Assembly: GCA_947589355.1 (NCBI GenBank)
Contig: CANPZC010000015.1
Location: 1 to 53,033 of the forward strand
DNA length: 53,033 nucleotides
Direction: 5' to 3'
From: an uncultured Clostridia bacterium
Lineage (GTDB): Bacteria; Bacillota; Clostridia; Oscillospirales; Ruminococcaceae
Both the position numbers and the translations under genes were made by a program. Below, in pieces: positions 1 through 9,386 of the stretch (its first letter is position 1; each line of letters starts with the position of its first letter). Under the pieces are notes generated by a model. It ran no database searches. It was not told the DNA's origin and worked only from the letters and a program-made list of their open reading frames with translations.

Positions 1-123
1 TTCGAGGCGCTGTGTATATTCAACCTGCCGTTCACGCTTGTAAAAGCCGCGCTGTGCGCCTTGGTGACAGTGGTAATCTACAAACCGCTCTCGCCGATAA
101 TAAAGGCAGCCCCGCGCGAGTAA
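1..123 (+). CDS. ECF transporter S component, RibU-like, C-terminal end (partial)
   Basis: Frame 1 is open from the first base to a TAA at 121-123, giving 40 residues with no start codon in the window. The peptide is hydrophobic and ends with a basic tail after the motif YKPLSPIIK. This matches the last transmembrane helix and C-terminus of riboflavin-type ECF S components, which end in a 'YKRLSPLLK'-like sequence. S components bind a vitamin in the membrane and dock on a shared energising module. The family assignment is inferred from this short tail only. A hairpin terminator follows 36 bp downstream, so the gene ends its transcript. Confidence 0.5.
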   Translation, partial: FEALCIFNLPFTLVKAALCALVTVVIYKPLSPIIKAAPRE

Positions 124-158
124 TAAAACTTCCTGCCGTCTTACATAAGCATAAAAAT

Positions 159-193
159 ATCAGACCTGCTGTATATGTAGGTCTGATTTTTAT
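159..193 (+). terminator. Intrinsic terminator after the ECF-like gene
   Basis: ATCAGACCT (159-167) pairs perfectly with AGGTCTGAT (179-187) around an 11-nt loop and is followed by a T-rich tract. Confidence 0.8.
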
Positions 194-253
194 TTGTATA
201 TTTGCGCTTACGCGCGGCGCAGGAGCGCACACGTTGACCGCCAACAACGCGCA

Positions 254-487
254 AAAGTTTCAAGTCCTGTCAAGAAACTAAAAGTTTTCGATCGACCCTT
301 TTTCAAAAGGGTCGCAGGGGTACGGGGACAGAGTCCCCGAAACACAACGTGCGCTCCGAAAAAGGTGAATTTCAAAATAGTCCGGTGGACTATTTTGAAA
401 GAGGAAAATCCCTGCAAGAGAGGGATTTTCCTATGAAAAGACCAGACTATTTTTCCTGCGCGCGCTTGCGTGCGCAATAGCATTGTT
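254..487 (-). repeat. Hairpin-rich intergenic repeat, copy 1 (inverted)
   Basis: This is a reverse-complement copy of the element at 488-782 and 39627-39919. Shared blocks are the 'AAGTTTCAAGTC' end, the 'TTTTCGATCGACCC' block with its GACCC/GGGTC hairpin near 290-312, a hairpin at 370-400 (TTTCAAAATAGTCC pairing with GGACTATTTTGAAA) and a hairpin at 402-432 (AGGAAAATCCCT pairing with AGGGATTTTCCT). Stem sequences differ between copies while pairing and loop bases stay. No ORF here has a ribosome-binding site or family resemblance. The end near 487 is approximate. Confidence 0.65.
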
Positions 488-782
488 AAAAGTTTGCGCT
501 TATGAGCCAGCTATAACTTTACATACAGAACGGCGTTCCAGAATGGAACGCGGAAAGAGAGCGTTGCGCTACAACTAGGGAACGCCCTCTCTTGCAGGGC
601 GTTCCCTCTTGAAAAACAATCCACAGGATTGTTTTTCAATTCACCCTTTGCGGAGCGCCTGCCGTATGGGGATTTCGCCGTCTGCGGACGGCGACAATGG
701 GCTTCGCCCCTTGACCCTGATGACCCTTTTGAAAAAGGGTCAATCGAAAACTTTCCATTTCTTGACAAGAATTAAAAGTTTT
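488..782 (+). repeat. Hairpin-rich intergenic repeat, copy 2
   Basis: The element begins at AAAGTTTGCGC (488) and ends near the TTGACAAGA-containing tail at 782. In order it holds a GCGTTCC/GGAACGC hairpin (about 533-552), a 29-nt hairpin at 578-606, a hairpin at 611-637 (GAAAAACAATCC/GGATTGTTTTTC), the CGCCGTC/GACGGCG hairpin near 677-695 and the ACCCTTTT/AAAAGGGT hairpin near 722-741. The same order and loops recur in the copy at 39627-39919. With copy 1 it forms a head-to-head pair filling the gap between the ECF-like gene and the metK operon. Confidence 0.7.
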
Positions 783-832
783 GTATACTGTATAACTGTG
801 AACTGCTCATATAAATTCCGATTTATCTTATT

Positions 833-1234
833 TTATCGCTTCAAAAACTCCGGGTCGGAGAGCAGTATAAGCTTTATGTCGTCAAAATTTTCGCAGCAGT
901 GTACGCTGAAAAATCTCTGCATAAGCGCCGTCTGATTCTCTATCTCTCCGTCCAGCAGGCTGTGAGTGTTCTTAATGTAGAAAAAATGCCTGCATCCGCT
1001 GTCGTATATCAGCGGAGCAAAATGCCCGTGCAGCCAGGTGTCGTCATCGCTGCTGCACTTGAAGCCGTCGCGCATATCAACAATGTAGTGGCAGCCCTCG
1101 TGCTTGTCGATTATGTCAAGCGCGTGCAGCTGCGCACGGCGGTAATCTTCACCCTCGCAGTAGCGTTTCCATTTTACAAATACGCAGTTAAGCTCGCTGA
1201 TGTATAAAACATCACAATTTTCACTAAGAAGCAT
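833..1234 (-). CDS. Hypothetical 133-residue protein, co-transcribed with metK
   Basis: I do not recognise this family with confidence. The protein is soluble, with no signal peptide or membrane segment, and is rich in acidic residues, Cys and His. The alternating beta-strand/helix pattern (YISELNCVFVKWKRY, then YIVDMRDG, then FFYIKN) is reminiscent of the SpoIIAA-like/STAS fold, but this is only an impression. It starts 3 bp after the metK stop, with GAGGG as the likely ribosome-binding site, so it should be translationally coupled to metK and lie under the same SAM riboswitch. That link suggests, but does not prove, a role tied to methionine or SAM status. Confidence 0.7.
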   Translation of the reverse strand: MLLSENCDVLYISELNCVFVKWKRYCEGEDYRRAQLHALDIIDKHEGCHYIVDMRDGFKCSSDDDTWLHGHFAPLIYDSGCRHFFYIKNTHSLLDGEIENQTALMQRFFSVHCCENFDDIKLILLSDPEFLKR

Positions 1235-1237
1235 TTT

Positions 1238-2413
1238 TTATCCCTCGGCTGCTGCCTTTATAGCATCTGCCCTGTCTGTTTTTTCCCACGGCGCGTCAAG
1301 GTCTTCTCTGCCCATGTGACCATAAGCAGCCAGCGCGCGGTAACGCGGTTTGCGCAGATCGAGTGCCTTTATTATCGCGGCAGGGCGCAGATCAAACACC
1401 TTTTCTACCGCCTCTGCAAGTTTTTCATCAGAAACCTTTCCCGTGCCGAACGTGTCCACCATTATAGAAACAGGCTGAGCCACACCGATCGCGTAGGCAA
1501 GCTGTACCTCGCACTTTGAGGCAAGCTTTGCGGCAACAATGTTTTTCGCTATGTACCTTGCCGCATATGCAGCGCTGCGGTCTACCTTTGTCGGGTCTTT
1601 GCCTGAAAACGCTCCGCCGCCGTGGCGAGAGTATCCGCCGTATGTGTCAACAATTATCTTGCGACCGGTAAGTCCGCTGTCCCCCTGCGGTCCGCCTATA
1701 ACGAATCTGCCCGTCGGGTTTACAAGATATTTCGTTCCCTCGTCCAGCAGGTTTGCAGGTATAACAGCTTTTATCACCTTTTCTATAATGTCCTCGCGTA
1801 TCTGCTCCAAAGTAACGTCCGGGTCGTGCTGAGAAGATACCACCACCGTGTCTATCCTCGTCGGTCTGCCATCGTCGTATTCAACAGTAACCTGCGTTTT
1901 TCCGTCAGGTCGCAGATATGCCAAAGTGCCGTCTTTTCTCACCTGCGTGAGCCTTTTTGCCAGCTTGTGCGCCAGAGAAATAGGCAGCGGCATAAGCTCG
2001 GGCGTTTCATCGCACGCATAGCCGAACATCATGCCTTGATCGCCTGCGCCCGTGTCAAACCTGTTTTCAGCCCTGCCCTCTAAAGCGTTGTCAACACCCA
2101 TGGCTATGTCAGCCGACTGCTTGTCTATAGTCGTTATAACCGAGCAGGTGTGGCAGTCAAAGCCGTATTTCGCCCTGTCGTAGCCTATCTCTTCAACGGT
2201 CTTTCTCGCTATCGCAGGTATGTCTACGCTCGCCTTTGAAGAGATCTCGCCCATAACAAGTATCATGCCCGTGGTAACGCAAACCTCGCACGCCACGCGT
2301 GAAAGGGGGTCGAGCCTGAGCATTTCGTCAAGCACCGCGTCGGATATCTGATCGCATATCTTGTCGGGGTGACCCTCTGTTACAGACTCCGATGTAAAAA
2401 TATATTTTGCCAT
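1238..2413 (-). CDS. metK: S-adenosylmethionine synthetase
   Basis: MetK joins ATP and methionine to make S-adenosylmethionine in the cytoplasm, usually as a homotetramer. The 391-residue product is full length and starts [19 protein letters not shown]. It holds the methionine/ATP loop [16 protein letters not shown], the signature [15 protein letters not shown] and the glycine-rich P-loop-like [18 protein letters not shown]. The ATG at 2413 follows a GGAGC ribosome-binding site. A SAM-I riboswitch with terminator lies in its leader (2434-2611), so high SAM should stop transcription. A small unknown gene follows 3 bp downstream. Confidence 0.98.
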   Translation of the reverse strand: MAKYIFTSESVTEGHPDKICDQISDAVLDEMLRLDPLSRVACEVCVTTGMILVMGEISSKASVDIPAIARKTVEEIGYDRAKYGFDCHTCSVITTIDKQSADIAMGVDNALEGRAENRFDTGAGDQGMMFGYACDETPELMPLPISLAHKLAKRLTQVRKDGTLAYLRPDGKTQVTVEYDDGRPTRIDTVVVSSQHDPDVTLEQIREDIIEKVIKAVIPANLLDEGTKYLVNPTGRFVIGGPQGDSGLTGRKIIVDTYGGYSRHGGGAFSGKDPTKVDRSAAYAARYIAKNIVAAKLASKCEVQLAYAIGVAQPVSIMVDTFGTGKVSDEKLAEAVEKVFDLRPAAIIKALDLRKPRYRALAAYGHMGREDLDAPWEKTDRADAIKAAAEG

Positions 2414-2433
2414 AATTTTCGCTCCTTTTTGTG

Positions 2434-2473
2434 AAATAAAAAACGCTTCACGGCATTTTTCCGCGAAACGTTA
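2434..2473 (-). terminator. Riboswitch expression-platform terminator for metK
   Basis: On the minus strand AACGTTTCGCGG pairs with CCGTGAAGCGTT (with G-U pairs) around an A-rich loop and is followed by TTTTTT. It lies between the SAM-I aptamer and the metK start, the usual place for a transcription-attenuating terminator. Confidence 0.85.
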
Positions 2474-2501
2474 GTAATATCTGTACGGCGCGCGCCGTCA
2501 A

Positions 2502-2611
2502 ATACCTCTCATCTCTCGGTAAAACCGCAGGAATTAGCACCTTGACAAATGCCAGGTTGCCGGGCTTCACAGGGCCTGACCCTCAGCCGCTCTTGATAAG
2601 ATTATCGGTAT
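2502..2611 (-). promoter_or_regulatory. SAM-I (S-box) riboswitch aptamer
   Basis: Read on the minus strand, the leader contains CTTATCAAGAG, then GGCTGAGGG, then AGGCCCTGTGAAGCCCGGCA, then AACCTGGCA, GAGAGATGAGAG and GGTAT. These are the ordered conserved blocks of the SAM-I aptamer. The P1 helix can extend through ATACC (2607-2611) with GGTAT (2502-2506). Known family behaviour is that SAM binding favours the downstream terminator and turns metK off. Confidence 0.95.
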
Positions 2612-2629
2612 GTATTATACTATATTTTT

Positions 2630-2658
2630 ATTATACACCACTCAAAGCGCTTTGTCAA
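2630..2658 (-). promoter_or_regulatory. Sigma-A promoter of the metK leader
   Basis: On the minus strand there is a perfect TTGACA (-35, 2653-2658), a 17-bp spacer and a perfect TATAAT (-10, 2630-2635). The predicted start near 2622 is about 10 bp before the riboswitch P1 helix. Confidence 0.9.
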
Positions 2659-2714
2659 CAGTAATGTCATATCTGCGCGCATATTTTTTCTTGCCTTATT
2701 TTTCCTGTGTTTGC

Positions 2715-2743
2715 TTGACTTTTGAAACGCGGTGTGTTATAAT
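2715..2743 (+). promoter_or_regulatory. Sigma-A promoter of secA
   Basis: TTGACT (2715-2720), 17-bp spacer, TATAAT (2738-2743). It diverges from the metK promoter and gives a leader of roughly 75 nt before secA. Confidence 0.85.
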
Positions 2744-2826
2744 ATAATCTGTGTTGTTATATGCATTTGAAGACGGCGTGTTTTGCGCCGATATGAAGAA
2801 TCGTAAAATCTGTGGAGGTCAGTAAA

Positions 2827-5544
2827 TTGAGTTTATTTGATAAAATATTCGGAAGCTACAGCAAAAAGGAGCTTGCGAGGATAGAACCCATAAAGAATAA
2901 AGTGCTGGAGCTGGAAGAAAAGTACGCACCCATGAGCGATGCGGATCTCAGAAGCCAGACACAAAAGCTGAAAGACAGGTTGGAGGGTCTTGAAACGCTG
3001 GACGACGTAATGCCCGATGCTCTGGCGGTATGCCGCGAGGCAGCGTGGAGAGTTCTCGGCAAAAAGCCTTTTCCCGTGCAGATAATCGGCGCAATAGTGC
3101 TGCACCAGGGCAGAATTGCCGAAATGAAAACAGGCGAGGGCAAAACGCTCGTTGCCTGCCTTGCCGCTTACCTTAATTCTCTTTCTGGCAAGGGCGTTCA
3201 TGTAGTTACGGTAAACGACTATCTTGCCAAATTCCAGTCGGAAGAAATGGGCAGGGTGTTCAGATTTTTAGGTCAGTCAATAGGCTGCGTATTGAATGGC
3301 ATGAACAACGATGAAAGACGTGCCGCATACGCCTGCGATATAACATACGGCACGAACAGCGAGTTCGGCTTTGACTATCTGCGTGATAACATGGTAATTT
3401 ATAAGAAAGACCGCGTGCAGAGAGGTCACAACTTTGCTATCGTTGACGAGGTGGACTCTATACTTATAGACGAAGCGAGAACGCCGCTTATTATCTCGGG
3501 TCAGGGCGATAAATCTACAGATATGTATGTAAGAGCAGATAAATTTGCCAAGACATTGAAGCAGATAACCGTTGTTGAAATGGACGACAAAGCCGATAAC
3601 GACCAGCTTGACGGCGACTATATCGTAGACGAAAAGGCAAAGACTGCCACGCTTACAAAGTCGGGCGTTGAAAAGGCTGAAAGAGTTTTCGGCGTTGAAA
3701 ACCTTATGGATGCAGATAACCTTACCTTGCTGCACCATATAAACCAGGCTATAAAAGCAAACGGCATCATGCATAACGAGGTCGACTATGTTGTAAAAGA
3801 CGGCGAAGTGCTTATTGTTGACGAATTTACAGGCCGTATCATGCAGGGCAGACGTTTCAATGACGGTCTGCATCAGGCGATAGAGGCAAAAGAGGGCGTA
3901 AAGGTAATGCGCGAGTCCAAGACCATTGCCACTATAACTTATCAGAACTATTTCCGCCTTTATTCAAAGCTTTCGGGTATGACGGGTACTGCTATCACAG
4001 AAGAGGACGAATTTCGCGAGATATATAAACTTGACGTTATAGAAATACCCACCAACCGCCCCGTTATCAGAATAGACTATCCCGATGTTATATATAAGAC
4101 CGAAAAAGCTAAGTACAATGCTGTGATAGATCAGATAATCGAGTGCCACCAAAATGGTCAGCCCGTGCTTGTGGGTACTGTTTCTATCGAAAAATCGGAG
4201 TATCTTTCAAGGCTTCTGAAAAACAAGGGCATAAAGCATAACGTGCTGAATGCAAAGTATCACGATAAAGAAGCCGAGATAGTGGCTCAGGCAGGCAAGT
4301 ATGGCGCGGTAACGATAGCCACCAACATGGCAGGCCGTGGTACAGATATACTGCTCGGCGGTAACGCTGAATATCTTGCAAGACACGAGATGCGCCGCCG
4401 CGATATCCCCGAGGAGATAATCTATGAGGCTACCGGCTTCGGCGAGACAGACGATGAGGAGATACTCAAAGCAAGAGCGCTGTATAAAGAGCTTTACGAT
4501 AAATTTAATGAAGAAGTAAAGGAAAAGGCGGTAGAGGTCAAAGAGGCAGGCGGTCTGTTCATTATAGGTACCGAGCGCCACGAGGCAAGACGTATAGACA
4601 ACCAGCTGCGAGGCCGTTCGGGACGTCAGGGCGACCCCGGTGCGAGCCGTTTCTACCTTTCTCTTGAAGACGACCTTATGCGTATCTTCGGAGGAGACAG
4701 GGTAACAAGAGTTATGGATACTCTGAGAGTTGACGAAAATACGCCGCTCGAAAGCAAGATGCTTACAAGCATAATAGCAAATTCGCAAAAGAAAGTTGAG
4801 GGCAACAACTTCAATATCAGAAAGAACGTGCTCAACTACGACGACGTTATGAACGCCCAGCGTGAGATAATATATAAACAGCGTTCACAGGTGCTTGACG
4901 GAGACGATATACATGAGTATATCCTTAAGATGATAAAAGACTTTGTTGAGAATAATGTCAATATGTATCTGTTTGATGAGGAGATACACGATGACTGGAA
5001 TCTTGACGGTCTGCGCGAAAAACTCATAGGCATACTCACTACCGAGGACGATTTCAGATACACGGTGGAGGAACTTGAAGAGGTAGATAAAAAGGATATC
5101 CTTAAAATGCTTACCGACCGCGCACTTGAAAAGTATGCAAAGCGTGAGGAAGAGCTGACTCCCAATCTTTTGCGCGAGCTTGAAAGAGTTATACTTCTTA
5201 AAGTTGTTGATACCAAGTGGATGGCGCATATAGACGACATGGACGAGCTGAAGCGCGGTATGAATCTGCGTTCGTTCGGTCAGCATAACCCCGTTGTCGA
5301 GTACCGTATAGAGGGCTTTGATATGTTCGATGCCATGGTAGAGAGCATCTGTGAAGATACCGTTCGTATGCTGTTCACCATTCAGGTGAGAAGAGCTGAA
5401 AATGCCCCCAAGCGCGAACAGGTTCTTAAAGAAACTCCGCAGACTGCCCCCACAAGGTCTGTCAAGTCAAAGCCGGGTCCTAACGACCCATGCCCATGCG
5501 GCAGCGGCAAAAAGTATAAAAAGTGCTGTGGCGCTAACAACTAA
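2827..5544 (+). CDS. secA: Preprotein translocase ATPase SecA
   Basis: SecA drives post-translational protein export through SecYEG by ATP hydrolysis. The product has Walker A ([12 protein letters not shown]), the DEAD-like box [16 protein letters not shown], the motor-2 motif [10 protein letters not shown] and the C-terminal zinc-binding SEC-C motif [15 protein letters not shown] place the start at TTG 2827, giving 905 residues beginning (M)[14 protein letters not shown], because GGAGG at 2814-2818 sits 8 bp before it. The upstream GTG at 2812 overlaps that ribosome-binding site. It is transcribed alone from the promoter at 2715 and followed by a terminator-like hairpin. Confidence 0.98.
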   Translation: MSLFDKIFGSYSKKELARIEPIKNKVLELEEKYAPMSDADLRSQTQKLKDRLEGLETLDDVMPDALAVCREAAWRVLGKKPFPVQIIGAIVLHQGRIAEMKTGEGKTLVACLAAYLNSLSGKGVHVVTVNDYLAKFQSEEMGRVFRFLGQSIGCVLNGMNNDERRAAYACDITYGTNSEFGFDYLRDNMVIYKKDRVQRGHNFAIVDEVDSILIDEARTPLIISGQGDKSTDMYVRADKFAKTLKQITVVEMDDKADNDQLDGDYIVDEKAKTATLTKSGVEKAERVFGVENLMDADNLTLLHHINQAIKANGIMHNEVDYVVKDGEVLIVDEFTGRIMQGRRFNDGLHQAIEAKEGVKVMRESKTIATITYQNYFRLYSKLSGMTGTAITEEDEFREIYKLDVIEIPTNRPVIRIDYPDVIYKTEKAKYNAVIDQIIECHQNGQPVLVGTVSIEKSEYLSRLLKNKGIKHNVLNAKYHDKEAEIVAQAGKYGAVTIATNMAGRGTDILLGGNAEYLARHEMRRRDIPEEIIYEATGFGETDDEEILKARALYKELYDKFNEEVKEKAVEVKEAGGLFIIGTERHEARRIDNQLRGRSGRQGDPGASRFYLSLEDDLMRIFGGDRVTRVMDTLRVDENTPLESKMLTSIIANSQKKVEGNNFNIRKNVLNYDDVMNAQREIIYKQRSQVLDGDDIHEYILKMIKDFVENNVNMYLFDEEIHDDWNLDGLREKLIGILTTEDDFRYTVEELEEVDKKDILKMLTDRALEKYAKREEELTPNLLRELERVILLKVVDTKWMAHIDDMDELKRGMNLRSFGQHNPVVEYRIEGFDMFDAMVESICEDTVRMLFTIQVRRAENAPKREQVLKETPQTAPTRSVKSKPGPNDPCPCGSGKKYKKCCGANN

Positions 5545-5557
5545 GCCCCATGCAGAT

Positions 5558-5608
5558 AACAGGACGATAATCCATGCTGTTTGGGGTGTCGTCCTGTTTT
5601 GAAATATT
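5558..5608 (+). terminator. Terminator-like hairpin after secA
   Basis: AACAGGACGA (5558-5567) pairs with TCGTCCTGTT (5589-5598) around a 21-nt loop and is followed by a broken T-run. Termination may be partial. Confidence 0.6.
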
Positions 5609-5626
5609 TTTAAAGCGGTGATAATA

Positions 5627-6889
5627 ATGAGTACAGCATTCAAAGCGGCGGATATACTTCTGCCAAAGAATACGGATATGGAAAAATGGGCTGTCGTGGC
5701 GTGCGACCAGTACACCAGCGAGCCAAAATACTGGGCTGAAACAGACAGGATAGTGGGCGAAAGTCCCTCGGCTCTGCGCGTTACACTGCCCGAAGTTTAT
5801 CTTGAAGACGAAGACGTAGAAAAGCGCATTGAAAAAATACACTCCGCTATGGCAGAGTATGTGAGCGGAGGCGTTTTTGAAGAATATAAAAATGCCTTGG
5901 TGTATGTAGAAAGAACGCAGAATGACGGCAAGGTAAGAGCAGGCATAGTCGGTGCGGTGGATCTGGAGCAGTACGACTACCGCAAAGGTTCAAAGTCGCA
6001 GGTAAGAGCGACAGAAGCTACCGTTGTTGAAAGAATACCTCCGCGTGTGCGTATACGCGAGGGCGCGCCGATAGAACTTCCGCATATAATGATACTTATC
6101 GACGACGACATGAAAACCGTTATAGAACCGCTTGCGCAGAAAACAAGCGGCATGAAAAAGCTTTATGATACCCCGCTTATGCAAAAGGGCGGCTCAATAA
6201 AGGGCTGGCTTTTGGGCGAGGAGGATAAAAATGCGGTGCTTGCCGCGCTCGATAAGCTTGCCGATATTGACGCGTTCAATAAAAAATATGGCATGAACGA
6301 GCAAAACGCGCTGGTTTACGCTATGGGTGACGGCAACCATTCTCTCGCAACGGCGAAAGAGTTTTACGAGCGGCTCAAAAAAGCGAACCCCGATAAAGAT
6401 ATGTCGCGCCACCCTGCGAGATATGCCCTTGTAGAGATAGTCAATCTTCATTCTCCCGCGCTGGAGTTTGAGGCTATACACCGCATAGTTACCGAAGTTG
6501 ACGGCGATAAACTGCTAGCGTTCCTTACCGAAAGGCTTGCGCTTTCTGAAAACGGCAGCGGTCAGAGCTTTGTTGTACTGCATGGCGGCAGCGAGAAGAA
6601 AATGTATGTAAATAACGAGCTTTCAAAGCTTTCGGTAGGCAGCCTGCAAACGGCTCTTGACGAGTATGTAAAGGCAAACGGCGGCAAGATAGACTATATT
6701 CACGGCGAGGAAGTTGTAAAGGAGCTTGCAAGTAAGGCAAACAGCGTTGGTTTTATTCTTCCCGATATGCAAAAGTCCGAGCTTTTCCCGACAGTTATAT
6801 GCGACGGCGCACTGCCGAGAAAGACCTTCTCAATGGGTCACGCATGGGATAAGAGATACTACATCGAAGCAAGAAAGATAACAGAATAG
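5627..6889 (+). CDS. DUF1015 family protein
   Basis: This is a soluble protein of 420 residues from ATG 5627. GTG 5618 in the same frame would add 3 residues, and the ribosome-binding site is weak for both. It matches the DUF1015 family by its N-terminal AADILLPKNTDMEKWAVVAC, where an early region describes acceptance of an assigned substrate, and the conserved motif AMGDGNHSLATAKEFYE with an HxxxAxK-like segment. The biochemical function of DUF1015 is not established to my knowledge. It heads a run of same-strand genes that continues 12 bp later with cellobiose 2-epimerase, with no promoter visible between them. Confidence 0.85.
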   Translation: MSTAFKAADILLPKNTDMEKWAVVACDQYTSEPKYWAETDRIVGESPSALRVTLPEVYLEDEDVEKRIEKIHSAMAEYVSGGVFEEYKNALVYVERTQNDGKVRAGIVGAVDLEQYDYRKGSKSQVRATEATVVERIPPRVRIREGAPIELPHIMILIDDDMKTVIEPLAQKTSGMKKLYDTPLMQKGGSIKGWLLGEEDKNAVLAALDKLADIDAFNKKYGMNEQNALVYAMGDGNHSLATAKEFYERLKKANPDKDMSRHPARYALVEIVNLHSPALEFEAIHRIVTEVDGDKLLAFLTERLALSENGSGQSFVVLHGGSEKKMYVNNELSKLSVGSLQTALDEYVKANGGKIDYIHGEEVVKELASKANSVGFILPDMQKSELFPTVICDGALPRKTFSMGHAWDKRYYIEARKITE

Positions 6890-6901
6890 GAAGCGAGCAA
6901 A

Positions 6902-8062
6902 ATGCTGAAAGACGAATGTGAAAAAATGCTCACCGAGCAGATAATACCTTTCTGGTCAAAGCTGGAGGACAAGGAAAACGGCGGCTTTTACGGCTTTATG
7001 GATTTCGATCTGAATGTTGACAAGACCGCCGACAAAGGCGTGATACTTCATAACCGAATCTTGTGGTTCTTTTCCACCTGCTATAAAATTCTCGGCGGCG
7101 AAGAAAACAAACGCCTTGCCGACCACGCCTATGATTTTGTAAAGAAGTATTGTATAGACTATGAAAAAGGCGGCGTTTACTGGATGCTTGACTGCAAAGG
7201 TCAGCCGAGCGATACAATGAAGCATACCTATAACTGCGCGTTTGCTGTGTATGCGCTTTCTGCCTATCATAACAGTACCGGCAGCGAAGAAGCCTTGCAG
7301 CTGGCGTATAAAATTTTTGAAGATATAGAAAGCAATACCCTTGATGAGTACGGCTATGTTGAATCTTTCAATAGAAACTGGCAGCCTATACCCAACGATG
7401 CGCTTTCTGAAAACGGGCTTATGGCTGACAAAACTATGAATGCCATTCTGCACCTTATAGAAGCGTATACAGAACTTTATAAGGCAGAGAAAAACGAGAG
7501 GGTAGGGCAGCGGCTGAAATTTCTGCTCTCCCAGATGAGCAACATAGTTTTCGATAAAGATACCAAAGCGCTGAGAGTTTTCTTTGATACCGCATTCAAT
7601 GTAGTTGGCGATATTCATTCATACGGTCACGATATAGAGGCAAGCTGGCTTATGGATCTTGCCTGTGAAACGCTGGAAGATGAACCTCTTATAGACAAAT
7701 TTAATGCCATGGATCTTGAAATAGCCGAAAACATCGCAAAACTTGCCTACCATGGCGGCGCTTTGTATAACGAGCGTGAGAATGATAAAATAGACAAAAA
7801 GCGCGTGTGGTGGGTGCAGGCAGAAGCAGTCGTGGGCTTTTGCAACGTCTATACGCACAGCAAAAATGAAGAATATCTTCGCATAGCTAAAGAAGTTTTT
7901 GAGTATATAAAGAACGTTCAGACAGACAAACGCTGCGGAGAATGGTATTCCGAGGTAAGCTTCGAGGGTGTTCCAGACAGAAAGAAAGAAATGGTAGGTC
8001 CGTGGAAATGCCCATATCACAACGGAAGAATGTGCCTTGAAATGATAAGGCGCGGCATATAA
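6902..8062 (+). CDS. Cellobiose 2-epimerase (AGE superfamily)
   Basis: This enzyme converts the reducing-end glucose of cellobiose to mannose, giving 4-O-glucosyl-mannose, in the cytoplasm. The 386-residue sequence closely parallels the Ruminococcus albus enzyme as I recall it: IIPFWSKLEDKENGGFYGF near the start, DKGVILHNRILWFFS-type segment, ALSENGLMADKTMNAILHLI, DIHSYGHDIEASWLMD, KRVWWVQAEAVVGF and the final VGPWKCPYHNGRMCLE. The conserved histidines of the (alpha/alpha)6 barrel are present in these blocks. It lies immediately upstream of a GH5 cellulase, which can supply cello-oligosaccharides. That pairing supports epimerisation of cellulose-derived disaccharides. Confidence 0.93.
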   Translation: MLKDECEKMLTEQIIPFWSKLEDKENGGFYGFMDFDLNVDKTADKGVILHNRILWFFSTCYKILGGEENKRLADHAYDFVKKYCIDYEKGGVYWMLDCKGQPSDTMKHTYNCAFAVYALSAYHNSTGSEEALQLAYKIFEDIESNTLDEYGYVESFNRNWQPIPNDALSENGLMADKTMNAILHLIEAYTELYKAEKNERVGQRLKFLLSQMSNIVFDKDTKALRVFFDTAFNVVGDIHSYGHDIEASWLMDLACETLEDEPLIDKFNAMDLEIAENIAKLAYHGGALYNERENDKIDKKRVWWVQAEAVVGFCNVYTHSKNEEYLRIAKEVFEYIKNVQTDKRCGEWYSEVSFEGVPDRKKEMVGPWKCPYHNGRMCLEMIRRGI

Positions 8063-8091
8063 ATATAAACATTGTGTAAAGGAGAATAATA

Positions 8092-9360
8092 ATGAAAAAG
8101 TTAATGGCAATATTAGCGGCAGCCGTGATGAGCTTTACCATGTTTGCAGGCTGCGGAAATTCAGACAGCAGCACATCAACTTCTGCAAACGAGCCTGCAA
8201 CTTCCGATGGCAGCACAGCAGATGAAAGCGTACCGGCAGATGAAAGCGCGACAGACGACAGCGCCGAAGAATTTGACAGTTCGCCAGACTACAGCGGCCC
8301 TAAGCCTGCGGGTCTGTATGAATCGTCGCATACCGAGCTGGAGGAGATACGCGACATTTCGGCGTGGGAGCTTGTAAAAGAGATAAAGACCGGTTGGAAT
8401 CTCGGCAATACTCTCGATGCCACCGGCAGCAACACAATAGCTTCCGAGATAAGCTGGCAGCCCGACCCTACCAAAAAAGAAATGATAGATCTTCTTAAGG
8501 AAGACGGCTTTGACCTTATAAGAATACCCGTAAGCTGGGGTATGCACATGGATAAGAATTATAACGTTGACCCCAAGTGGATGGCAAGAGTGCATGAAAT
8601 CGTTGACTACGCCATAGACAACGATATGTATGTTATACTCAACACTCACCATGAGGAATGGTATTTCCCCGATGAGGAAAACAAGGAACAGGATATAGAG
8701 CAACTGAAAGCCTTGTGGACTCAGATAGCCGAGGAGTTCAAAAACTATGATGAGCACCTTATTTTCGAGGGCCTTAACGAGCCTCGTCTGCGCGGTACTC
8801 AGTATGAATGGAACGGCGGCAATAAGGCATCGCGCGCGGTGGTACAGGAATACGCTCAGGCATTTTATGAAACTGTAAGGGCATCGGGCGGCAACAATCC
8901 CAAGAGAATGCTTATGCTCACAGGCTATGCCGCATCTTCGCAGAGAAACTGCCTTAAAGAAGTATGGCTGCCCGAGAACGACGATAAAGTTATAGTTTCT
9001 GTTCACGGCTACCTGCCTTATTCGTTCGCGCTTGATACTAAAGGCACGGATACGTTTGACGACGGCAACAAAGGCGAGATAGATTCCTTCTTCCAGACAC
9101 TTGCAGACCTTTTCTATGTAAATCAGATACCCGTTATCGTCGGCGAGTACGGCTGCCTTGACAAGGGCAACACGCAGGAGCGTGTAGAATGCACAACATA
9201 CTACCTTGAAACTGCCAAAAAGCTCGGCATACCCTGCGTTTGGTGGGATAACAACGCGGTCGGCACAAGCGGAGAGAACTTCGGCATGATGGACAGAGCA
9301 AACTGCACATGGAAGTTCCCCGAGATAATAGATGCAATAAAAGCAGTGTACGCCGACTAA
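8092..9360 (+). CDS. GH5 family endoglucanase, lipoprotein
   Basis: A retaining beta-1,4-glucanase that cuts cellulose or related glucans outside the cell. The N-terminus (MKKLMAILAAAVMSFTMFAGCG) is a lipoprotein signal with the lipobox Cys at residue 21, then a Ser/Thr/Asp/Glu-rich linker to about residue 75. The catalytic barrel follows from WELVKEIKTGWNLGNTLD. Glu230 in IFEGLNEPR is the predicted acid/base and Glu352 in PVIVGEYGCL the nucleophile. There is no carbohydrate-binding module or dockerin, so it should stay on the membrane surface. The start follows AAAGGAG. It is 29 bp downstream of cellobiose 2-epimerase, probably the same transcript. The exact substrate cannot be set from sequence alone. 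Confidence 0.93.
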   Translation: MKKLMAILAAAVMSFTMFAGCGNSDSSTSTSANEPATSDGSTADESVPADESATDDSAEEFDSSPDYSGPKPAGLYESSHTELEEIRDISAWELVKEIKTGWNLGNTLDATGSNTIASEISWQPDPTKKEMIDLLKEDGFDLIRIPVSWGMHMDKNYNVDPKWMARVHEIVDYAIDNDMYVILNTHHEEWYFPDEENKEQDIEQLKALWTQIAEEFKNYDEHLIFEGLNEPRLRGTQYEWNGGNKASRAVVQEYAQAFYETVRASGGNNPKRMLMLTGYAASSQRNCLKEVWLPENDDKVIVSVHGYLPYSFALDTKGTDTFDDGNKGEIDSFFQTLADLFYVNQIPVIVGEYGCLDKGNTQERVECTTYYLETAKKLGIPCVWWDNNAVGTSGENFGMMDRANCTWKFPEIIDAIKAVYAD

Positions 9361-9386
9361 GCCTGAAAGGATATATTATTTAGTTT

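Noticed and set aside
2812-2826. GTG start for secA
   Set aside because: This GTG is part of the ribosome-binding site (GGAGG follows directly). TTG 2827 gives the usual SecA N-terminus.
8176-9006. 276-codon minus-strand frame inside the GH5 gene
   Set aside because: It is antisense to a complete GH5 catalytic domain and has no initiation signal or family likeness.
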